Below, piece after piece: positions 5,614 through 11,975 of a stretch of DNA of 11,975 nt. Source of the stretch: JBHPGW01 sp042569785 (GTDB lineage: Bacteria > Planctomycetota > Phycisphaerae > Sedimentisphaerales > Anaerobacaceae); the NCBI GenBank assembly GCA_042569785.1, contig JBHPGW010000074.1, positions 1 to 11,975 of the forward strand. Reading direction: 5' to 3'. Position 1 is the stretch's first letter; each line of letters opens with the position of its first letter. Below the pieces are notes generated by a model. It ran no database searches and was not told where the DNA came from. It worked only from the letters and a program-made list of their open reading frames with translations. A program made the translations under genes and the position numbers.

Positions 5614-6426
5614 TTATTGCCTGTCTGTCAGGGCTTTTGCGTCTTTGGCAAATTTGCCCAAAGGCAGGAAAAATTTTTCGCTGTCGACGCGTCCTGCGAA
5701 TGTTTTGACACCAAAAGTGAGTTCGATCTGTTCTTCGGTAAAGATCTGCCCCGCCGGGCCATGGCAATAGCTGCTGTCATCCGCGAGCAAGAGGGCATTT
5801 TCAGTGTATTGGGCAGCGAGGTTGATGTCATGTGTCACTATGACGATGGTTTTGCCTTTCTGCTGCTGAGCGATTTTTAGCAGGTCGTAAATGTCGACCT
5901 GGTGCTTAAGGTCGAGGAAACTGGTCGGTTCGTCGAGAAGTAAAATGGGGGTGTCTTGCGCGAAAGCTCTTGCGATAAAAACCCTCTGACGTTCTCCGGC
6001 GCTTAGGCTTGCGATTGGTCGATTCGCAAACTCGGCGGTATCCGTCATTTCGAGAGCGCCGGCTATTAGTTTTTTGTCGACATCGTTTTCAAAGCCGAAA
6101 GTATCCGTATAAGGAGTTCTGGCCATGGCGACGACCTGGGCAACGGTAAAGTCGAAAGCCGGTATGAATTCCTGGCGAACGACGGCGATCTTTTGCGCAA
6201 GGTCTTTGACCGAATATGACTGTATCGCACTGCCGTGTATTTCTATTTGGCCTTTATCACTATTTAGCAGTCCGCAGAGCAGATTCAGCAGAGTGGATTT
6301 TCCAGCGCCGTTTGGGCCTGCTATGGCGACGAAATCGCCTGACTGAACTTCAAAGGTAAGGTCTTTCAAGACGGTGCTTTGCTTATAGCTGAAAGATAAA
6401 TTTTTAACTTTTATAATATTGCTCAT
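5614..6426 (-). CDS. ABC transporter ATPase of the FecCD/BtuCD type (cobalamin or iron-siderophore uptake)
   Basis: This is the cytoplasmic ATPase that powers the adjacent permease. In the frame counted from TTG 6435, which is three codons longer, Walker A GPNGAGKST is at 40-48, the Q-loop glutamine at 88, the signature LSAGERQR at 144-151, Walker B ILLLDEP at 164-170 and the H-loop histidine at 202, so all catalytic motifs are intact. The start is placed at ATG 6426 because it overlaps the permease stop as ATGA, a common coupling arrangement in such operons; it gives 270 residues, a normal length. The Q-loop and signature style match BtuD/FhuC/HmuV proteins. The substrate cannot be told from the ATPase. 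It is the last gene of the operon, followed by a hairpin terminator. Confidence 0.93.
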   Translation of the reverse strand: MSNIIKVKNLSFSYKQSTVLKDLTFEVQSGDFVAIAGPNGAGKSTLLNLLCGLLNSDKGQIEIHGSAIQSYSVKDLAQKIAVVRQEFIPAFDFTVAQVVAMARTPYTDTFGFENDVDKKLIAGALEMTDTAEFANRPIASLSAGERQRVFIARAFAQDTPILLLDEPTSFLDLKHQVDIYDLLKIAQQQKGKTIVIVTHDINLAAQYTENALLLADDSSYCHGPAGQIFTEEQIELTFGVKTFAGRVDSEKFFLPLGKFAKDAKALTDRQ

Positions 6427-7451
6427 TTTAGCCAACTCACTTTTCTGCTGTATTTTGCCAGTAGTATGAGGAAGAACGGGCCGCCGGCAATAGCGGTAAT
6501 TACGCCTACGGGTAGTTGCTCATGGCCGAGGATCGTTCGTGCCAGTGTATCCGCGATAACAAGAAAGATGGCGCCGGTGATCGCGGAAACGGGCAGCAGT
6601 TGTCGATGGTCGGGGCCGAAGACGAGACGGACGGCGTGCGGAACTATCAGGCCTACAAAGCCGATCAGCCCGCTAAGGCCGACAGCTACCGCGGTGATAA
6701 AAGCAGAGAGTGCAAAAGCGATAAATCTGGTTTTTGTGATGTCGACACCGAGAGCCTGGGCCTGCTCCCGGCCGAAAGTCAGGACGTTTAGTTTGTGACA
6801 TATAGTGAATAATCCTACGATGCCCGCGAGGATAAATCCGCCGGAAGTCCAGAGTACCAGCGGGTCCTTTTCTGTAATATTACCCATCAGCCAAAAGATG
6901 GTCGAACGCAGCTGATGGCTCTTTGCTATCGAAGTTAAGAACATGATTACGGCGGAAAAAAAGGCGTTTATGACGACGCCTGCGAGTAGTAGGCTTGTCA
7001 CCTGTGATTTTCCTGTGAAGTGTCCTATATACCAGACGAGCCATACGGTGACGAGTGCGCCCGCGAAGGCGAAAACGGCCATTGGTGAGCCTGCCCAGAA
7101 GGTCCATGTGATGCCGGAAAGAACGGCGATGATGACGCCGAGTCCTGCTCCGCTTGAAATGCCGAGAATGTATGGGTCGGCTAACGGGTTTCTAAGTATT
7201 GCCTGCAGTACGACGCCTGCACTTGCCAGAGCAGCTCCTACTATTGCCGCGAGGATAACTCTTCTAAGTCTGATGATAAAAATTTCGTAATCGATATTTT
7301 CGCCGGCAGTTGGGGCGGGTCCTGCTAAAACTTTTTCAAGCGAGATAGGCTGAGTGCCGCGAAATGCGCACAGCAATATCGCCATCACTAATACCGCAAG
7401 GCAAAGTAAAATATTAACTGTCAGTTTCTTCTTTGTCAGAGTATCAATCAT
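6423..7451 (-). CDS. FecCD-family ABC transporter permease (BtuC-like)
   Basis: This 342-residue inner-membrane protein would form the homodimeric channel for cobalamin, haem or a ferric siderophore. Family hallmarks are RLRRV at 61-65, the segment GAALASAGVVLQAILRNPLA from 72, followed by DPYILGISSGAG up to 102, the ATPase-coupling region GREQAQALGV at 227-236, and GLIGFVGLIVPHAVRL at 261-276. About ten hydrophobic helices are present, as in BtuC, starting at residues 14-30. The start ATG overlaps the end of the binding-protein gene by 8 bases, and the stop overlaps the ATPase start by 4, so the three genes are surely co-translated. Sequence alone does not separate cobalamin from iron substrates. 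Confidence 0.94.
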   Translation of the reverse strand: MIDTLTKKKLTVNILLCLAVLVMAILLCAFRGTQPISLEKVLAGPAPTAGENIDYEIFIIRLRRVILAAIVGAALASAGVVLQAILRNPLADPYILGISSGAGLGVIIAVLSGITWTFWAGSPMAVFAFAGALVTVWLVWYIGHFTGKSQVTSLLLAGVVINAFFSAVIMFLTSIAKSHQLRSTIFWLMGNITEKDPLVLWTSGGFILAGIVGLFTICHKLNVLTFGREQAQALGVDITKTRFIAFALSAFITAVAVGLSGLIGFVGLIVPHAVRLVFGPDHRQLLPVSAITGAIFLVIADTLARTILGHEQLPVGVITAIAGGPFFLILLAKYSRKVSWLK

Positions 7452-8370
7452 TTTTATTTGTAAAAATATCCGGATGTAGGAAACGTGCGATCATTTCTAT
7501 TCCCTGCGGCAGTCTTGGGCCCAGTCTTAGTACCATATCGGAATCGATGACGTGGATCCTGTTGTTGTTGACTGATGGTAAGTTAATTTTGTCTTTCCAG
7601 AACAGTTCGGCTTGTTGCTGCTGTTGGGCTACGTTTTCAGTACCCATCGAAGAATGTATAATGACCTGTGCCCCACAGCCGGTGAGCTGTTCGGTATCTG
7701 TCTGCGGGTACTGCTGGATGGTTGGGCCGATGGCGTTGACACCGCCTGCTAACTCGATGAGTTGATTTACAAAAGTATCTCTGCCTGCCAGTCGCAGGGG
7801 TTGGGTTTGTACGACCCAGAGGACCTTTGTCTTATCTGCTTTGTTGAATTTGGTTTGTAATTGGTTTAGCTGATCGGTTAGATCACGAGCCAATTGTTGG
7901 GCCTGCTGCTGAGCATTTGTTGCCCTGCCGATGAGTTTTATCGCTTCTGTCAGTTCGTTGATCTTTTCAATTTTCAAGGTTAATACCTTGTAGCCGAGTC
8001 TTTCCAGGGTTTCCGCGATGTTTTTCTGCTGCTCGAACCAGAGTGTTATGACCAGGTCGGGCTTGGCCGCTATAATCGCTTCGATATCGGGCTGCCAGAA
8101 TGAGCCGACTTTGGCTTTGGTTAGTGCTTTTGCCGGTGCGTCAGAGCCATTGGATACGGCGACTATTTTTTCGTCAAGGCCCATCGCGAAAAGTATTTCG
8201 GTAAGATTAGGGGCAAGTGAGACGATCCTGTTCGGGGCTTCTGTCGGCTGAGAGTAATTTGGATAGTTGATGTTGCAGTTGTTTTGGCAGCCGTGCTTGG
8301 CACGGTATGTTACCGTTATCGCAGTCACAGCGACAAAAGCAATTATTAATAATATCGGAAACTTCTTCAT
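7444..8370 (-). CDS. BtuF-like substrate-binding protein of the ABC transporter
   Basis: This 308-residue protein captures the substrate outside the membrane and delivers it to the permease. It begins with MKK and one hydrophobic helix (5-20). There is no lipobox cysteine right after the helix (Cys28 is preceded by KHG), so it is either a membrane-anchored or a cleaved periplasmic protein. The two-lobe, helix-linked TroA/BtuF-type fold is indicated by RIVSLAPNLTEILFAMGL (48-65), VGSFWQPDIEAIIAAKPDLVI (88-108) and RLAGRDTFVNQLIELAGG (193-210). BtuF-like is my best match, but ferric-siderophore binding proteins share these motifs. Glutamine runs occur at 154-159 and 249-253. The gene starts 8 bases after mutL stops and has no clear ribosome binding site, suggesting coupling with mutL. 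No cobalamin riboswitch was seen in the operon leader. Confidence 0.9.
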   Translation of the reverse strand: MKKFPILLIIAFVAVTAITVTYRAKHGCQNNCNINYPNYSQPTEAPNRIVSLAPNLTEILFAMGLDEKIVAVSNGSDAPAKALTKAKVGSFWQPDIEAIIAAKPDLVITLWFEQQKNIAETLERLGYKVLTLKIEKINELTEAIKLIGRATNAQQQAQQLARDLTDQLNQLQTKFNKADKTKVLWVVQTQPLRLAGRDTFVNQLIELAGGVNAIGPTIQQYPQTDTEQLTGCGAQVIIHSSMGTENVAQQQQQAELFWKDKINLPSVNNNRIHVIDSDMVLRLGPRLPQGIEMIARFLHPDIFTNKND

Positions 8371-8378
8371 TGCAAAAA

Positions 8379-10136
8379 TTACGTTCTCTTAAATTGTTTT
8401 TCCAGTTCTCTTATCGAGAAGGTTATCGTGGTAGGCCTGCCGTGGGCGCATCTGCTGGAATGGTCGAAGGTTTCTTTGTCTGCGAGCAACTGTTGAATTT
8501 CACTTGCGGTTAGCTTTTGGCCCGCTTTGATAGCAGCTTTACATGCCGCCATATTCAAAACTTCATCGAGCATGGTATCAGCGTCTATGTCCCCTGCCTT
8601 GTCGGTTAGCAGATCGATCAGGTCATGTACGAAATCAATTGGGCTTGCCTTTGCCAGCAGGGTTGGAAATGACTGCACGGCCATGGTTTTCGGGCCGAAC
8701 GGTACAAGTTCCACTCCCAACTTCGCGATCAGTTCGGTATTGTTTTTGAGAAGCTGGGCCTGGGCATCGGTAAGCTCGAAACTTTCGGGGATCAGGAGTT
8801 TTTGCGATTCAAGATTGCCTGCCTGAATACGCCTTTTTAAATTTTCGTACATTATACGCTCGTGAAGAGCGTGCTGATCGACGACTATAAATCCATCGTC
8901 AGTGGGGGCGATGATGTAGCTGTTGTCTATCTGTATAAAAGCCGTGTCCCATGGCTCGTGTCCCGTGGCTCGTGATTCGAAGGACGTGGGCCGTAGCTCG
9001 TGCCCCGTGGGTCGTGGCCCTGATGAGTGGAAGCCTAATTGTTGTTGGGTTTGGATCGGTCGGTGCTTTTTGAAGAACTCTGACATCGCGTCGTTTATGC
9101 TTTGGCTCGACTGGGTTGCCTCCGGCATTTTGGCGGGTACGTCGAGGTTGGTAGCTAAAAGTTTTTCACGTATGACGCCGAGAATCTGGGAATGGATAAG
9201 GTTGGAGTTGTAGAATCGCACTTCGATCTTTGTCGGGTGGACGTTTACGTCGTAATCTTCGAAGGGCATTTGAAGAAACAGGAAAATTACAGGGAATCTG
9301 TTCGGCTCTAAATTCGCGCGATATGCTTCTCTGATGGCGTGGGAAATAAACTTGTCGCGTATGAATCGGCCATTGAGAAATACATATTGGAGCTTGCTGT
9401 TGCCGCGAGAGATCGAGGGCTTGCCTAACAAGGCGAAAATTTGCGTGTTCTTTTCATCGATTTTGGTTTCTATCAGATTTTCAGCAATCTGGGCGGAGAA
9501 CAATTCGGCGACTCGCTGTCGAATACTTTGGCCGGCGGCTAAGCTGTAAAGCTCTCTGCCATTATGCTTGAGGGTCATTTCCATTTTACGATTTGACAAT
9601 GCGATACGCGTAAAGCATTCGGAGATATGGCTCATTTCGGTATTGGCGGTCTTTAGGAATTTTCTTCTGGCGGGCAGCTTATAGAAGATGTCCCTGACCT
9701 GTATGGTGGTTCCGTGATCGGCGGAGCATGGGGTGATCGGGGTTTTATCGCCGCAATCGATCTCGACGCAATTTCCGCTGTTAGAATCCGCTGTTCTGCT
9801 GACCATGCGAACCTGAGCGATCGAGGCGATACTTGCCAGCGCTTCGCCGCGAAAACCGAGCGTGGATATTGAGCCCAGATCGTGGCTTGTCTTGATCTTG
9901 CTTGTGGCGTGCGACTCAAATGCGCGGGCTAAATCTTCGGCGTCGATCCCGCAGCCGTTATCGGTGATCGAGATGAGTTTTCGTCCGCCGTCTTCTACTG
10001 AAACGGTTATCTTCGAAGCGCCGGCGTCGATGCTGTTCTCGATAAGCTCCTTGACGACGCTTGCGGGGCGCTCTATCACCTCGCCGGCGGCGATCATGTT
10101 TATCATGTTCGGGTCAAGGACTACTATTACGCCCAT
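8379..10136 (-). CDS. mutL: DNA mismatch repair protein MutL, endonuclease-type
   Basis: MutL links mismatch recognition by MutS to strand removal. The 585-residue protein has the GHKL ATPase site: ELIENSIDAGA (30-40, catalytic Glu30), DNGCGI (59-64), ATSKI (77-81) and GFRGEAL (94-100). DVNVHPTKIEVRF (296-308) marks the transducer domain. The C-terminal domain carries DQHALHERIMYE (420-431), which fits the DQHA(X)2E(X)4E metal-dependent endonuclease motif. It also has ACKAAIKAG (531-539) and CAHGRP (563-568, normally CPHGRP), so it is probably a nicking MutL of the type found in organisms without MutH. The linker (about 330-400) holds a heptad-repeat insertion at 373-398. AAGG lies six bases before the ATG, 20 bases after gpmI. 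No mutS is in the window. Confidence 0.96.
   Translation of the reverse strand: MGVIVVLDPNMINMIAAGEVIERPASVVKELIENSIDAGASKITVSVEDGGRKLISITDNGCGIDAEDLARAFESHATSKIKTSHDLGSISTLGFRGEALASIASIAQVRMVSRTADSNSGNCVEIDCGDKTPITPCSADHGTTIQVRDIFYKLPARRKFLKTANTEMSHISECFTRIALSNRKMEMTLKHNGRELYSLAAGQSIRQRVAELFSAQIAENLIETKIDEKNTQIFALLGKPSISRGNSKLQYVFLNGRFIRDKFISHAIREAYRANLEPNRFPVIFLFLQMPFEDYDVNVHPTKIEVRFYNSNLIHSQILGVIREKLLATNLDVPAKMPEATQSSQSINDAMSEFFKKHRPIQTQQQLGFHSSGPRPTGHELRPTSFESRATGHEPWDTAFIQIDNSYIIAPTDDGFIVVDQHALHERIMYENLKRRIQAGNLESQKLLIPESFELTDAQAQLLKNNTELIAKLGVELVPFGPKTMAVQSFPTLLAKASPIDFVHDLIDLLTDKAGDIDADTMLDEVLNMAACKAAIKAGQKLTASEIQQLLADKETFDHSSRCAHGRPTTITFSIRELEKQFKRT
8943..9019 (-). repeat. Degenerate 7-bp tandem repeat array inside mutL
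   Basis: Eleven consecutive 7-bp units follow the plus-strand pattern CGTGNNN, with examples cgtgtcc, cgtggct, cgtgggc, cgtgccc and cgtgggt; three units are degenerate (catggct, cgaagga, cgtagct). Because 7 is not divisible by 3, the code repeats every 21 bases. This gives heptads RPTGHEL, RPTSFES and RATGHEP in the MutL linker, without a stop or frameshift. Confidence 0.85.
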
Positions 10137-10156
10137 TTGTTACCTTATCTGAAAAG

Positions 10157-11728
10157 TTAAATTAGTAAACTTTGTCCTGTCATTTCTTCCGGCTTGGGCA
10201 GTTCCATCATTTCCAGCAGTGTCGGGGCAATGTCTGCTAATCGGCCGTTGCTGCGAAGCTCTTTGCCTTTATAACGCTCGTCGAATACGATCAGCGGGAC
10301 ATCGCCTACTGTATGTGCGGTGTGTGGACTGTCTGGATCGCCGTCTGTCATTTTCTCGAAGTTGCCGTGGTCCGCGGTGATTACGGCAGCTCCGCCGAGA
10401 GTTTTTATTTTTTCGAGTATTCGGCCTACGCAGAGGTCGACAGTTTCGGCGGCTTTGATGGCTGCTGACAATATTCCGGTATGGCCTACCATGTCAGGGT
10501 TGGCAAAATTAATTATGATAACATCGTATTTGTTCGAGTCGAGCTTTTCCAGAACGATGTCGGTAACTTCCAGAGCGCTCATTTCGGGTTTGAGGTCGTA
10601 AGTTCTGACTCTGGGCGATGGTACGATCTGTCGGTCCTCGCCGTCGAACGGAGCCTCGGTGTAATCGTTGAAGAAAAAAGTTACATGTGCGTATTTTTCG
10701 GTCTCGGCGCATCTGAATTGTTTCAGGCCAAGGTCGCTTATGTACGCTCCGAGAATATTTTTCATCTTAGGCGGCTTTGGAAAAGCTACCGGAGCGGGTA
10801 GTGTCGCATCGTATTGGGTCAGGCAGACGTAGTAAATATCAGGTATCGTAATTCGCGCGAAATCCTTAAAGTCCGGGTCAACGAAAGCTCTTGAAATTTC
10901 TCGAGTCCTGTCGCCTCTAAAATTGAAAAAGACTACGCCGTCACCGTCGTCGATATTTGCGATCGGTTCGTTGTTTTCGTTTACTATGGATGTAGGCTCG
11001 ATGAATTCGTCTGTCACATCTCTCTCGTAACTGGTGGCAATTGCTTCTGCTGCGGTGGTCGCCTTTAGGCCTTTGCCGTTTCGCATGCAATCGAAAGCAT
11101 TTTGTACTCGATCCCATCGACAGTCACGATCCATTGCGTAGAACCTGCCCATAACGGTTGCGATTGAGCCGATACCTATCTGCCTGGCTTTATCTTCTAT
11201 TTTGCGGATGTAGTCGATCCCGCTGGTAGGCGGTGAGTCGCGTCCGTCGGTAAATGCGTGAATGTAAACTTCTTTGAGATCGTTTCTTTTTGCCAGTTCG
11301 AGCAGGCCATAGAGATGGTCGAGCAGTGAGTGGACACCGATATCACTGCACAGGCCCATAACGTGCATCTTACCGTCTTTGCTTTTTACGAAGTCGATCA
11401 TTTTGAGGAATTCGGCGTTTTCAAAAAACGATCCGTCTCGAATTGTTTTGCTTAATCTTACCGATTCCTGCGAGACGATCCGTCCTGCACCGATGTTTTG
11501 ATGGCCCACTTCACTGTTGCCCATGGTACCTGCCGGCAGGCCCACATCTTCGCCGCTGGTGTGGACAAGGCAGTTTGGATACTCGGACATTAGCATATCG
11601 TCTATTGGCGTATTGGCACATCTGACGGTGTTACAGTAATCTTCAGCCGGGTCGGGGTTGTAACCCCATCCGTCACGAATTATCAGTGCAAATGGTCTGC
11701 GATTCAAAGTCGGTTTCTCTTTAGACAT
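10157..11728 (-). CDS. gpmI: 2,3-bisphosphoglycerate-independent phosphoglycerate mutase
   Basis: GpmI interconverts 3- and 2-phosphoglycerate in glycolysis and gluconeogenesis, using two Mn(II) ions and a phosphoserine intermediate. All key residues of this alkaline-phosphatase-superfamily enzyme are present in the 523-residue protein: metal ligand Asp19 in IRDGWG, catalytic Ser72 in GNSEVGH, His133, the substrate loop TDGRDSPP (160-167), Arg195, NFRGDRTRE (269-277), Lys345 in ETEKYAH, Asp412 and His416 in NPDMVGH, Asp453-His454 in TADHGN, and His472. The length is slightly above the usual 510. The start has a good AGGAG (11737-11741) eight bases upstream. It is the first gene of the probable operon with mutL, 20 bases downstream. 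Confidence 0.97.
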   Translation of the reverse strand: MSKEKPTLNRRPFALIIRDGWGYNPDPAEDYCNTVRCANTPIDDMLMSEYPNCLVHTSGEDVGLPAGTMGNSEVGHQNIGAGRIVSQESVRLSKTIRDGSFFENAEFLKMIDFVKSKDGKMHVMGLCSDIGVHSLLDHLYGLLELAKRNDLKEVYIHAFTDGRDSPPTSGIDYIRKIEDKARQIGIGSIATVMGRFYAMDRDCRWDRVQNAFDCMRNGKGLKATTAAEAIATSYERDVTDEFIEPTSIVNENNEPIANIDDGDGVVFFNFRGDRTREISRAFVDPDFKDFARITIPDIYYVCLTQYDATLPAPVAFPKPPKMKNILGAYISDLGLKQFRCAETEKYAHVTFFFNDYTEAPFDGEDRQIVPSPRVRTYDLKPEMSALEVTDIVLEKLDSNKYDVIIINFANPDMVGHTGILSAAIKAAETVDLCVGRILEKIKTLGGAAVITADHGNFEKMTDGDPDSPHTAHTVGDVPLIVFDERYKGKELRSNGRLADIAPTLLEMMELPKPEEMTGQSLLI

Positions 11729-11775
11729 AAATTAAGCTCCTGGTTAGCAATAGTCTGTATATAAAATAGAAGTGT

Positions 11776-11804
11776 ATGTTATAGGGCGAGGGCGGAAAAG
11801 TCAA
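11776..11804 (-). promoter_or_regulatory. Candidate promoter of the gpmI-mutL-transporter operon
   Basis: TTGACT (11804-11799) faces gpmI. The -10 is either TATAAC (11783-11778, spacer 15) or TAACAT (11781-11776, spacer 17). The leader to the ATG at 11728 would be about 40 bases. The box choice is uncertain. Confidence 0.5.
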
Positions 11805-11928
11805 ATATTTAGGCAAATGTGCGTTTAAACGGGGCTGTAAGTGCACAGAAAACGACTGCAGAGCTAATTATAATTGTGCCGGCTTTGAGTTTGGTTTTAT
11901 TACTATATTGCACAAGACTGTGGCCTGA

Positions 11929-11975
11929 CCCCCGAAAAGTGTACCATTGCTAATTAGAGAGTATCCGATAAAATG
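11929..11975 (+). mobile_element. Possible end of a second insertion sequence at the window edge
   Basis: After a run of Cs the sequence reads AAAAGTGTACCA (11935-11946), an exact 12-base match to the opposite strand of the IS21-like end at 394-405. The last three bases are an ATG that could open a transposase gene beyond the window. Neither family nor boundary can be fixed from 47 bases. Confidence 0.35.

Noticed and set aside
8943..9019. CRISPR-like array
   Set aside because: The units are 7 bp and contiguous, with no spacers and no cas genes nearby.
8923..9213. Plus-strand frame of 96 codons across the heptamer array
   Set aside because: It is antisense to mutL; the repeat gives it an unusual composition but no independent evidence of coding.
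11729..11928. Cobalamin riboswitch upstream of the operon containing the BtuF-like gene
   Set aside because: I saw no B12-box-like conserved segment in the gpmI leader or before the binding-protein gene, where only 8 bases separate it from mutL.

Overview
The window looks like a piece of a free-living bacterial chromosome with moderate GC content. Six of its seven clear protein genes are recognisable, and all seven lie on the minus strand. Several traits lean towards a planctomycete-type (PVC group) bacterium: a DksA/TraR protein that has lost most of its zinc ligands, an uncharacterised multi-pass membrane protein, and an FecCD-type transporter downstream of gpmI-mutL. This is inference from memory of family flavour; no 16S or marker search was possible.

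Layout from the left. Positions 1-420 hold the wreck of an IS21-family insertion sequence on the minus strand. Its end carries two transposase-site-like repeats, followed by about 20 codons of istA joined to a truncated istB. Positions 421-1326 are a gene-poor accessory stretch. It contains the 5' half of a tRNA-Cys gene broken after the anticodon loop, a pair of near-identical 20-bp repeats around that fragment, and two weak small ORFs. From 1327 on the DNA is ordinary and densely coding. It holds a long-form UDP-sugar 4,6-dehydratase (CapD/WbpM/FlaA1 type) with a near-consensus promoter, a hypothetical membrane protein with its own promoter, and a yacG-dksA-like pair coupled by a TAATG overlap and preceded by a strong promoter and a hairpin terminator.

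Positions 5614-11728 form one probable operon in transcription order: gpmI, mutL, then a BtuF-like binding protein, FecCD permease and ATPase. Gaps are 20 bp and 8 bp, followed by overlaps of 8 and 4 bp. It combines glycolysis, mismatch repair and uptake of cobalamin or an iron-siderophore, so co-transcription probably does not mean a shared pathway. The right edge (11929-11975) looks like the end of another insertion sequence. It shares an exact 12-mer, in opposite orientation, with the IS21 end on the left.

I did not find a convincing undescribed multi-gene system. The most unusual signals are a degenerate 7-bp tandem repeat array sitting in frame inside the mutL linker, the broken tRNA-Cys, and the zinc-ligand-poor DksA homologue coupled to YacG.
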